DNA of 64,000 bases from Candidatus Anammoximicrobium sp. (lineage in GTDB: Bacteria; Planctomycetota; Planctomycetia; Pirellulales; Pirellulaceae): contig JAAYYU010000144.1 of the NCBI GenBank assembly GCA_012515235.1, positions 50,904 to 114,903 of the forward strand, in the 5' to 3' direction. Of the stretch, positions 1 through 8,600 are shown piece after piece. The position numbers were made by a program, and so were the translations under genes. The notes below the pieces were generated by a model that ran no database searches, was not told the DNA's origin, and was given only the letters and a program-made list of their open reading frames with translations. Within the stretch, counting starts at the first letter, position 1, and each line of letters begins with the position of its first letter.

Positions 1-648
1 CCCAAGGACGCCAAGGAAGCCAATGTTCTGATTGAGAACAAGGCCAAACAGCCGTTGGAGATCAAGCTGCCCGAGGCCTTTGCCGGCGTACCTGTTCTGG
101 CTCAGGTCGGCGGTTTTGGCGGCGGCGGCTTTGGCGGCGGCAACGTAGGCGGCGGCCTCGGCGGCGGCGGAGGAGGAGGCCAGAATCAAGCGATGGGCGG
201 CGGCATGGGCGGCATGGGAGGTGGAGGCGGCATGGGCGGCATGGGTGGCATGTTCAACGTCGCTCCGGATAAGGTCGGGAAGTTCAAGGTGGCGACAGTC
301 TGCCTGGAGCACGGAAAGGCCGACCCGAATCCGCGGGTGGCCTACGAGATTCGCCCCATTGAGTCGTTCACTCAGGATCATCGCGTGGCGGAGGTCTGCA
401 GGATGCTGGGACGCGGCGAAGTGCCTCAGAATGCAGCCCAGGCGGCAGCCTGGCACTTTACCGACGGCCTGAGTTGGGAGCAACTCGCCGCCAAGGACCG
501 CGTGAAACTGAGCAACGGATACACCGAGAAGTATTTCTCGCCGCAGGAACTCGCGGCGGCGATGCGAGTGACGTTGGAAGCCGCGCGGCGGGCGGAAGGC
601 AAGAAATTGGAGACTCCCCGGAAACATCAGTCCTTGAGTCAAAACTGA
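1..648 (+). CDS. Glycine-rich protein of unknown function, 5' end missing
   Basis: The frame is open from the first base to a TGA at 646-648 (215 residues visible), so the true start lies before the window. The visible N-terminal part reads like the tail of a folded domain. A very Gly/Met-rich linker follows (roughly residues 35-82, built on GGGMGG-type units), then a basic-to-neutral C-terminal domain of about 130 residues rich in charged residues and ending in a Lys/Arg/Gln tail. Codon use has high third-position GC like the neighbouring genes, which supports coding. I do not recognise a catalytic family. A TTG at 55 could act as a start, but it has no ribosome binding site and the frame is open upstream, so it is unlikely. 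Confidence 0.75.
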   Translation, partial: PKDAKEANVLIENKAKQPLEIKLPEAFAGVPVLAQVGGFGGGGFGGGNVGGGLGGGGGGGQNQAMGGGMGGMGGGGGMGGMGGMFNVAPDKVGKFKVATVCLEHGKADPNPRVAYEIRPIESFTQDHRVAEVCRMLGRGEVPQNAAQAAAWHFTDGLSWEQLAAKDRVKLSNGYTEKYFSPQELAAAMRVTLEAARRAEGKKLETPRKHQSLSQN

Positions 649-876
649 GATCTGGCTTGGGTCGATCTCCCATGCTAGCGGGCGTCCTGCGGCTCTGCCG
701 CAGGACGCTTTCTTGTGCGCGGCTTGTGCATGGGGTGACTTGGAGCCGAGCCGCGGACCGCCGACCTGGACACCCCCTTGCTGCAGCAAAATCGTCAACC
801 GTTTCTATCGTTCGTATCAACTTTTCCAGCCGGTTCGGTCGAAATAAGACGAGCAGAGAGGCAAGGAAGGTGACCC

Positions 877-1863
877 GTGTGTCGGCTGTCCATTATCATC
901 CCGCTGTGGTCGGATAACGACTCCTTCGAGGATACGCTCGCCTCGGTTTTGCAGAACCGGCCGGCAGAGTGCGAAGTGATCGTCGTCCATTCCCAGCCGT
1001 ACGATGACCCGTACGACTTGAAGGGCGAAGTCCGCTTTCTGCCCGTGCCGCAGAACGCGGGCAAGTCGCATGTGATCAACGCAGGGTGCCGCGCGTCGGA
1101 GGGCGAAATCGTGCACGTGCTGCAGCCCGGCGTGCTGGCTACCGACGGTTGGACGGCGGCTGCTTTGGAGCGTTTTGACGACTCCCAAATCTGCGCGGTG
1201 GCTCCGTTGCTGCTGGATGCAGACGATGACGACCGCATCCTGGCCGCCGGACTCCACTATACGTGGGGCGGCGCGCGGGTGTCCCACGGCGCAGGCCGCA
1301 GGCGTTCGGACGGCCCCCGCGTCCTCCGCCAAGCGATCGTCGGTCCGGGGCTCTTCGCGGGATTCTACCGCCGCTGGATCTGGGAGGCGGTCGGCGGATT
1401 CTGCGAGCGGCTCGATGTCAGCTGGGCCGATGTCGATTTCGCCCTGTCGCTCCGGTCGCTCGGGTATCAAGCCGTGTTGGAACCGGCAAGCATTGTGCGC
1501 GGCTCGCCGGCTGCCGTGCCGGAGGCTCCGTTCTCCTTCCGCTCCGGCCTCGGCGCAGAGCGGGTCTTCTGGCGCCATGTGGCAGCCCACGGCTGCTGGG
1601 CCGGCCTCGCGTTTCATCCGTTCACCATCCTCCGAGCGCTGCTCCAGCATGCGACCTGCGGCCGGGCCTACACCCAGTTCCTGGGACGCCTGAGCGCCCT
1701 GCCGGGACTTGGCGACCATCTCACGCACGCGGGCAAAATTCGCCGTGCCGTCGAGTTTTTTCTGCTCGAAAAACCGCCTGCCACGCTGAATGACTCGCGT
1801 CGGCAGGAGTCACGGGGAGCGTCTCCGGAATTCGCTCCCCGAGCCTATCGCGACGCAGCCTGA
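877..1863 (+). CDS. Family 2 glycosyltransferase
   Basis: This 328-residue protein starts with GTG, with a strong GCAAGGAAGG element just upstream. It opens with the typical GT-A beta strand (LSIIIPLW) and keeps the family landmarks: the PQNAGKSHVINAGCRAS segment, which orients the nucleotide sugar, and WADVDFALSLRSLGY, matching the late acidic (ED-like) segment of family 2 enzymes. The place where the metal-binding DxD normally sits reads LQPGVLATDGW, so a canonical DxD is not visible. The enzyme may be divergent or metal independent. There is no signal peptide or membrane anchor, so it is expected in the cytoplasm, adding a sugar to a surface glycan. It stands alone: no polysaccharide genes flank it. 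Confidence 0.85.
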   Translation: MCRLSIIIPLWSDNDSFEDTLASVLQNRPAECEVIVVHSQPYDDPYDLKGEVRFLPVPQNAGKSHVINAGCRASEGEIVHVLQPGVLATDGWTAAALERFDDSQICAVAPLLLDADDDDRILAAGLHYTWGGARVSHGAGRRRSDGPRVLRQAIVGPGLFAGFYRRWIWEAVGGFCERLDVSWADVDFALSLRSLGYQAVLEPASIVRGSPAAVPEAPFSFRSGLGAERVFWRHVAAHGCWAGLAFHPFTILRALLQHATCGRAYTQFLGRLSALPGLGDHLTHAGKIRRAVEFFLLEKPPATLNDSRRQESRGASPEFAPRAYRDAA

Positions 1864-1984
1864 ACGGGGGTTCGCGAAAAGGGGCAGGACGCCGGCACCG
1901 CACGGCACAGCGGGTGAGCGTGCCACGAGTCGGGACGGACTCCAAGGGCCAGAGCGCGGGCAAACTCAGCGTCCCCCCGAGACG

Positions 1985-2110
1985 CTACCACCAGTCCAGA
2001 GACCCGCCCACGTGCCGGGCAAAGGCCATCGCCGTCGCAACCGCCAGGGAGAAAATGGCCAGCCATTTGAGCAGTTCCCAGTGCAGATCCATGTGGCGAG
2101 GAATGAACAT
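1985..2110 (-). CDS. Small single-pass membrane protein, 41 residues
   Basis: On the minus strand an ATG at 2110 is preceded by GAGGAGG at ideal spacing and opens a 41-codon frame ending in TAG at 1985. The peptide has an amphipathic start (MFIPRHMDLHWE), one clear hydrophobic helix (LLKWLAIFSLAVATAMAFA) and ends in SLDWW. It is too short for most gene callers. Its function is unknown. The transcript could come from its own promoter, because a terminator-like hairpin (2244-2275) separates it from the cytochrome gene upstream on the same strand. The strong ribosome binding site and coherent membrane helix are the evidence that it is real. Confidence 0.6.
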   Translation of the reverse strand: MFIPRHMDLHWELLKWLAIFSLAVATAMAFARHVGGSLDWW

Positions 2111-2243
2111 GGCGAACCTCCTCGAAAAAGGGAACCATCATCGGGTCACGGTCGATCTCCATCTCTCCTTGGGTATTCTGCCGCGCCGCTGGCGACTTGG
2201 CAACCTGGACCTGGATCCAAGCTCCTGCGGGAGTCGAGTCGAT

Positions 2244-2275
2244 AAAAAAACCCGGTTTCGGGGAGAAACCGGGTT
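2244..2275 (-). terminator. Rho-independent terminator of the cytochrome gene
   Basis: AACCCGGTTTC (2249-2259) pairs with GAAACCGGGTT (2265-2275) around a 5-base loop. Read on the minus strand, the hairpin is followed by a run of seven U residues (2250-2244). It lies 124 bases beyond the stop of the minus-strand cytochrome gene. Confidence 0.8.
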
Positions 2276-2398
2276 CCGCGTTTCGATTGCCTCTGGCTGA
2301 AGCCGGCCTTGCCACCAGGCCTTTGTCAGGCATTGCCTGCTGGGTAAGGGCGGACTAAAGTCCGCCCTACGATCCCCCGACTCACGCGGGGCCGAGTA

Positions 2399-3688
2399 CT
2401 AGGGCCGTCTCAGAATCCTTCGCCGCCAGGGTTTCTGGACCGCTCGATGCTCCCAGCTGGACGCCGGTGCCGCGGCCGCTTCCGGTGCGGGTGCCGCCGG
2501 TGCGGGTGCCGCCGCCGGTGCCGGTTTGGCTGCCGCCGCCGGTGCCGGTTTGGCTGCCGCTGCCGGTGCCGGTTTGGCTGCCGCTGCCGGTGCCGGTTTA
2601 GCTGCCGGTTTAGCTGCCGGTTTAGCTGCCGGCTTGGCTGCCGGTTTAGCTGCCGGTTTGGCTGCCGCCGGTGCCGCCGCCGCCGGTTTCTTGACAAGTT
2701 CCTTGTCACTGAGCGCGCCCAAGAAGGCGACGATGTCGGCAACTTGCTCTTTGCTCAGTTCGTCGCCCACCTGCAGGACCGCCATCTGGGACACGGCGTC
2801 GCTGAGCGTGGCCGCTTTGCCGTCGTGGAAGTAGGGCCACGTCAAGGCGATGTTGCGGAGCGACGGGACCTTGAACACAAACTTGTCCTCGTCCTTCTTC
2901 GTCACTTCATAGCGGCCCAAGTCCTTCTTGTTGGCATAAGGATTGGCCTGGCCCATTTGCTCGTAGCGGTCGCCGCCCAGCAACGCGCCCTGATGGCAGT
3001 CGGTGCAACTGGCCTTCATAAAGGCCGCCAGTCCCTTCTTTTCCTGGGCGGTCAGGGCTTGCTCCTGGCCACCGAGGTAGTCGTCGAATCGGTCGTGCGT
3101 AACCAAGGTGCGCTCGAAGGCGGCCACGGCTTCCGCGTAGTTGTCGTAATTCAGCGGTTCAGCGACCCCCGGAAAGACCTTCTTGAACAGGGCGTCGTAC
3201 CCGGCCTTTTTCAACTCGACCAAAACAGTCTCCGCGTTCGGCATGCCCATCTCGATCGGGTTCAGGACCGGACCCTTGGCCTGCGCGGCCAACGTGGGCT
3301 CGCGGCCGTCCCAGAACTGGGCAATGTGGAAGCCGGCATTGAGCGTGGTCGGTGAGTTGCGGTCGCCTCGCTTGCCCTCTGCGCCCGGCGAGGTAGGTTC
3401 GTTGTCGACGCCTGCGAGATTGCTGTCCAAGCGATGGCAAGTGTTGCAGGACTGAGTGCCGTTGATCGAGATCCGCTGTTCGTTGTACAGCTTCTTGCCC
3501 AGTTCGATCAGGGCTGGAGTGTCTTTTTCGCCGCCCGGCATCTTGTCGGGCAACTGCTTGAACGTCTTCTGGGCTTCCGCTAGCAGACCAGCGCCTTCGC
3601 CCGCGGCCTCCGCGCGGCCCGCGGCGCTCAGCACCAGCAGGGCAGCGAGCCCCATGCAGAGGCAACTGAGTTGAAACGATCGCTTCAT
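2399..3688 (-). CDS. Di-haem cytochrome c peroxidase-type protein with Ala/Lys/Pro repeat tail
   Basis: This exported protein of 429 residues has a signal peptide (MKRSFQLSCLCMGLAALLVL, cleavage after ..RAEAA). Two haem-c attachment motifs, CNTCH (about residue 81) and CTDCH (about 229), and motifs such as DGREPTLAAQA and VPSLRNIALTWPYFHDG mark the bacterial cytochrome c peroxidase / MauG family, which uses periplasmic electrons to reduce peroxide or oxidise protein partners. The catalytic part ends near residue 335. A low-complexity tail of AAKP and APAAAAKP units follows, encoded by near-perfect DNA repeats. The last 20 residues (SSWEHRAVQKPWRRR..) are strongly basic and unlike the rest, which may reflect a frame change in the repeat tract. 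The ATG at 3688 has GGAGGA upstream. It is monocistronic, with a terminator at 2244-2275. Confidence 0.88.
   Translation of the reverse strand: MKRSFQLSCLCMGLAALLVLSAAGRAEAAGEGAGLLAEAQKTFKQLPDKMPGGEKDTPALIELGKKLYNEQRISINGTQSCNTCHRLDSNLAGVDNEPTSPGAEGKRGDRNSPTTLNAGFHIAQFWDGREPTLAAQAKGPVLNPIEMGMPNAETVLVELKKAGYDALFKKVFPGVAEPLNYDNYAEAVAAFERTLVTHDRFDDYLGGQEQALTAQEKKGLAAFMKASCTDCHQGALLGGDRYEQMGQANPYANKKDLGRYEVTKKDEDKFVFKVPSLRNIALTWPYFHDGKAATLSDAVSQMAVLQVGDELSKEQVADIVAFLGALSDKELVKKPAAAAPAAAKPAAKPAAKPAAKPAAKPAAKPAPAAAAKPAPAAAAKPAPAAAAKPAPAAAPAPAAPAPEAAAAPASSWEHRAVQKPWRRRILRRP
2478..2690. repeat. In-gene tandem repeats (12-bp and 24-bp units)
   Basis: The 3' part of the cytochrome gene contains about three copies of a roughly 24-bp unit (core GGTGCCGGTTTGGCTGCCG) followed by about seven copies of a 12-bp unit (GCCGGTTTAGCT with T/C and A/G variants). 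Both unit lengths are multiples of three, so copy-number changes would keep the frame. The product is a flexible Pro/Ala/Lys linker. Confidence 0.85.
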
Positions 3689-4041
3689 GATTGAGTCCTC
3701 CCGTGCGTTGTTGAAAAACCGTCCCGGATGTCAGAAAGGCACCGGAATTTTAGTCTGTCTCCAAACGTCATGCACTAGCCCATCCGCCTGAAACCCGTTT
3801 TTTTGCCGCTCGGCCGCCATGCGCGACTGGCGAAGACAGGAAAACTTTTCCGAAAACAAAAGTTCTCAGGATTGCGGCGATTGTAGCCGATATATGGGTC
3901 TACGGATTCTCGGTCCCGAGAACTGCGCGCCGATCGTTGCCAGCAGCAGCCAACTGCTCGCGGCTGAACCGGTTCGGCGCCGGATGCTTGGGCACCGGGA
4001 ATCCACGCAGGGGGGAGCCATGAGCGCAGGAAGCAACCACG
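3689..4041. other. Divergent intergenic region
   Basis: This region separates the minus-strand cytochrome gene from the plus-strand BBP7 gene and must carry both promoters. A perfect 13-bp palindrome (GGAAAACTTTTCC, 3838-3850) is the only structure noticed. No coding frame is convincing. Confidence 0.5.
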
Positions 4042-5271
4042 ATGATGACGACGGCCTCCCCCCGTGTCCACGGCCTGACGGTCTGGCGGTCAACGAGTTT
4101 CGCGATGCTGGTCTTCGCCGGATGGCTGGAATGCTATTCGCCCGCCGTCGCTCAGACCGCGCTGCCGCCGCCAGCGTCCCAGGGGCGGGTGCTTGTTCCT
4201 TGCGGCCCCGAATTGGATTTGCGTGTGGGGGTGCGTGCCGAGTATCTGCTCTGGTGGACCCACTCGATGCACGTGCCGACGCTGGTCACGACGAGCGTTG
4301 CGAATACGGACCGTGACGACGCGGGCGTGCGGGGACTGGCGACGACCGACGTTCTCTTTGGCGGCGGGGGCCTGAACGGCGACGCGCGATCCGGCGGACG
4401 GTTTGCCGTCGACGGCTGGTTCGATCCTCAGCAGAGCCTGGGATTTGAACTGGGCTATGCCTTCGTCGAACAAGAGGGCGCGACGTATGCGGCCGCCAGC
4501 CAAGGCAGCCCCATCCTGGCTCGCCCGTTTTTCAACGCCGACACCGGCCTTGAAGATGCGGGGTTGATCGCCTTTCCGAACGTGGCCGAGGGCCGCATCG
4601 AGATCGACGCCGCGACGCGATTTGGGACCGCCGAAGCCATGCTGGTCAAAACGCTGCTGGCCGGCTGCGGGCGGCGAGTCGCTTTTCAGCTGGGGTACCG
4701 CCGGGCCGAATTGGAGGACGATCTGGCGCTTCACGAAGTGATGGTATCCAGGCAGACACCGACGGACGGGACCACGCTCAGCCTGCTCGACCGCTTCGAC
4801 GCCAGCAACACGTTCAACGGAGCACAACTGGGCCTGGTCACCGAGCAGCGGATGGGGCGTTGGAGTCTCGAGTTGCTGACGAAGGTGGCCCTGGGGACCG
4901 TCCATTCCGACGTCGGCATCCAGGGATCAACAACGACGACGACCACCACGGGCGCCAGTTCGACGGCTGAGGGAGGATTCCTCGCGCTACCGACGAACAT
5001 CGGGCACTACGAACGCGACACCTTCAGCAGTCTGGCGGAACTGGGCCTGAAACTGACCTACGCATTCGGCTGCCATTGGCGGGCCTCGTTGGGCTACTCG
5101 TTCCTGTATTGGCACCACGTCGCGCGGGCCGGCGACCAGATCGACAGATCGCTGAGCGCCGGCGAGTTCCCGCCGGGACAAGACGACGCCGGCCTGCATC
5201 CCAGGTTCCCCTTTGCGGCCACGGGCTTCTGGGCGCAGGGAATGAACTTCGGCCTGGAGTATCGCTTCTGA
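4042..5271 (+). CDS. BBP7-family outer membrane beta-barrel protein
   Basis: This is a 409-residue exported protein with a signal peptide in the first 38 residues (ending PAVAQ). The start of the mature domain (VRAEYLLWWT) and the GGGLNGDARSGGRFAVDGWF segment match the planctomycete-specific putative beta-barrel porin family BBP7. The rest alternates short amphipathic strands and turns and ends with an aromatic strand, LEYRF, with a terminal Phe as expected for outer-membrane barrels. The ATG at 4042 is preceded by AGGAAG. It is probably an outer-membrane channel or structural barrel; its substrate is unknown. It has no operon partner. Confidence 0.85.
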   Translation: MMTTASPRVHGLTVWRSTSFAMLVFAGWLECYSPAVAQTALPPPASQGRVLVPCGPELDLRVGVRAEYLLWWTHSMHVPTLVTTSVANTDRDDAGVRGLATTDVLFGGGGLNGDARSGGRFAVDGWFDPQQSLGFELGYAFVEQEGATYAAASQGSPILARPFFNADTGLEDAGLIAFPNVAEGRIEIDAATRFGTAEAMLVKTLLAGCGRRVAFQLGYRRAELEDDLALHEVMVSRQTPTDGTTLSLLDRFDASNTFNGAQLGLVTEQRMGRWSLELLTKVALGTVHSDVGIQGSTTTTTTTGASSTAEGGFLALPTNIGHYERDTFSSLAELGLKLTYAFGCHWRASLGYSFLYWHHVARAGDQIDRSLSAGEFPPGQDDAGLHPRFPFAATGFWAQGMNFGLEYRF

Positions 5272-5666
5272 CAGCGCCCGCGACGTCGCCGGCGCAGAAG
5301 GCGGCCCGTTGGCTCCCGGCAACCCCTGGCGTCCACAGTTCCCGGCACGGCCCTCGCGCGTCCACTCCGTAAGACGCCTGACTCTGCAGACGTCTGACAC
5401 CGCAGCGGCAGCGGGCGCGTCATCTTCCGATCCCGCACGCGGTTGTCATCGGCGCGTTTGATTTGGAGCCGGCGGCGACGGTAAAGCACGCTCGCCGTCG
5501 CCGTTGGTTCCGGGTTGAATGATACTCTGATTTGTGCCGTCCTCAGCCGTGTGCGGTAGCGCGTCCTTCCGCGGCCGCGGACGATTTGGCAAAGGGCAGT
5601 TCCGTCCGTGCAAACTCGGCGTATCATGGAGAGCGGACTCGCCAATCGACTAGGGAGGAAACCATC
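5272..5666. other. Intergenic region with a 9-bp stem hairpin
   Basis: CGGCGACGG (5473-5481) pairs with CCGTCGCCG (5495-5503). No U tract follows, so it is not a clear terminator. No gene is supported here, although the frame of the next gene stays open back to 5532; that extension lacks a ribosome binding site. Confidence 0.4.
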
Positions 5667-8600
5667 ATGAGGCCGAGAAACTGCAGCCGAGCCGGACGTC
5701 TGCCGCTGTGCCTGCTGTGGACGGGATTGTGCGCGGCCCTGCCGAATTCGGCCGCCGCGGCCGACGCCGAATTCACGATCGAAGCGCGGGACTTCGACGG
5801 CGGCAACGCGCGGGTGAGCCTCACCGGGCAGGCGTATGCCGACGGAGCGTCCTGCATCTGGAACGCGGGCGAGTTGCCGAATTGGGCGGAGTACGAGATC
5901 GAATTCCCGGTCACCGCCGACTATACGCTGTCGGCCTTGTTCGCCGCCGCGCAGGCCCGCCGAGTCGAAATCAGGCTGGACGACAAGCCGGTCCATACCG
6001 GATTCCGAGGCGTCACGGGCAGTTGGAACACATCGTCGGCCCAATGGGAGGAGCAATGCACGCTGCCCATCACTCGCGGGACTCACACGATCCTGCTGCG
6101 CTGCGAGGGGCCCTTTCCGCACATCTGCGCGTTGCGGCTGAAGTCGTCCGCGCCGTTTCCTGCCGGTTGGCAGTTGCCGCGGCCCACGCCGGAGCAGCGG
6201 GCCGACCGGATCCGGCGTGCCGCTCGACGGGCGCAGATCAAGGCCCAAATCGCGGCTTTGGAGAGCGTCGATCTGGAAGCCGTGCGACTGGCCGTCGACG
6301 ACCTGGAAAAGGAGTTTCCGGGCCGCTACGACGCGGCGACCCACCGCCAGGCTCTCGTCCGATTCGAGCGTGAGCGGGCGGAACTGCTCAAGGCGCTGGC
6401 CGACGGCACGGACGCGGCAAACGTGCCGGTCGAGGCGGTCTTGACCGGCGTCCGCACCGCGCTGCTGGCCAATCCGCTGCTCGATTTCGACCGGCTGCTG
6501 GTCGTGCGGCGGAACTTCGGCGGCCCGCGGGCGCGGCACGTGGCCAGTTCCGACGCCGGCTTCGTGGCCCACAACTACCAAAATCAGACTGCGATGCCTC
6601 GCGGCGGCTGGGACAACGAGATCGCCGTGCTGTCTGAGCTCCGCGGCCGCCCGCGGATTGAGCGTCTGTACAAACCTTCCGGCGACCAGATCGTCCGCGA
6701 CGTCCGGCTGGATTTTTCGGCCGACCGCATGTTGTTTTCCAGTATCGACGCCAACGGCCGCTGGGCCATCTTCCAGGTGCGGAGCGACGGCAGCGGCCTG
6801 ACCCAATTGACTCCCGCCGACTACCCGGATCTGGACTACTTCGACGCCTGCTATTTGCCCGACGGGCGGATCGTGCTGTGTTCCACCGGCGCCTACATCG
6901 GGCTGCCGTGCCTGAACGGCCACGGACAGGTCGCCAGCCTGTACCTCTGGGACCCCGCGACCAAGTCGCTGCGGCAGCTGACGTTCGACCAGGACAGCAG
7001 CGCCGATCCGACCGTGCTGAACGATGGCCGCGTGCTATTCCAACGCTGGGAGTACAGCGACATCCCGCACTACTTCTCGCGGCGGCGGATGACCATGAAT
7101 CCTGACGGCACGGGCCAGTTGGCTTTTCACGGCAGCAATTCCTGGTTCCCCACGGCGTTCCGCTTTGCCAAACCGGTCCCCGATCATCCGACGCGGCTGG
7201 TGGGCGTCATCAGCGGGCATCACGATTTTGGCGACTGCGGCCGCCTGGCGATCCTGGATCCGGGACTGGCAGGGGCCTATCCGTTCCGTTTCCGCCCGAC
7301 GTCCAAGGAGTGGGGAGTGGAAGGCGAGCCGATCGCCGTGACGCCGGACATCCTGCCGGCCGCGCAGACCGGCTTCGTGCAATTGATCCCCGGCCGCGGC
7401 CAGACCGTGGCCGGCACCGTGTGCGACGCCATCATCGGGCACGTGTACCGCAAGCAGCGGCCGGCGCTGACCACGCATCCGCATCCGCTCAGCAGCAAAT
7501 ACTTCCTGGTCTCGATGAAACCCACGCCGCAGAGTCTGTGGGGCATCTACCTGGTGGACGTCTTCGACAACGCGACGCTGATTGCGGAAGTCGAGGACGT
7601 GGGCCTGTTCGAGCCGCAGCCGTTCGTCGCCCGCTCTCGGCCGCCGGTGATTCCCGACCGGGTCAAGCTCGAGTCGCGGACCGCCGACGTCCACATCGCG
7701 GACATCTACAGCGGTCCGGGCTTGCTGGGCGTCCCGCGTGGCACGGTGAAGAGCCTGCGCGTGTTCTCGTACCACTTCGGCTACAATGCCAAGGCCGGCT
7801 TCCCGCTGGTCGGCACCCAAGCGGGCTGGGACATGAAGCGCGTGCTGGGGACGGCGACCGTCGAGCCTGACGGCTCGGCCTTTTTCCAGATCCCGGCCAA
7901 CACGCCGGTTTCGATCCAGCCGCTGGACGCCGAAGGCCGAGCCGTGCAACTGATGCGCAGCTGGTTGGTGGGCATGCCGGGCGAACTGGTCTCCTGTGTC
8001 GGCTGTCACGAAAGGCGGCGGGAGACGCTGCCGATCCGTCGCAATTTGGCTCACGACCGGCGGCCGGAGCGGCTGCGGCCCTGGTACGGCGCCCCGCGGC
8101 CGTTCGCCTTTGCCCACGAAGTCTTTCCCGTCCTGGAGCAATACTGCCTCGGCTGCCACGACCAACCGCCGACGGTCGGCCCGCGGAGCAAACCCTGTTT
8201 CCAGAATCCCGACACGGCCTACAACACACTGCACCCCTACCTCCATCGGCCCGGCGTGGAATCCGACATGGCGCTGCTGCATCCGCTGGAATACCATGCC
8301 TCGACCAGCCGGCTGATCCAGATGCTGGAGAAGGGCCATCACGGCGTGAATCTGGCCGAGATGACTCGCGAAGCGCGGGACCGGCTGTACACCTGGATCG
8401 ACTTGAACGTGCCCCGCGCGGGCCATTGGGACCCGCCGCCGTTCCAGGACTACGACCAGCGGGCGCGGCGTTGCGAATTGGCCCGAACGTTTGCGAACAA
8501 CGGCGACGATCCGGAAGGCGAGTACGCGGCGGCGGCCGAACGGTTCCGCGACCGCACGCCAGTCCCGTTCGTCGCTCCGCCGCCCGAACAGCCCGTACCG

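Noticed and set aside
5532..5666. N-terminal extension of the haem/SUMF1 gene to 5532
   Set aside because: It would bury the signal peptide behind 45 charged residues; the ATG at 5667 has a strong ribosome binding site.
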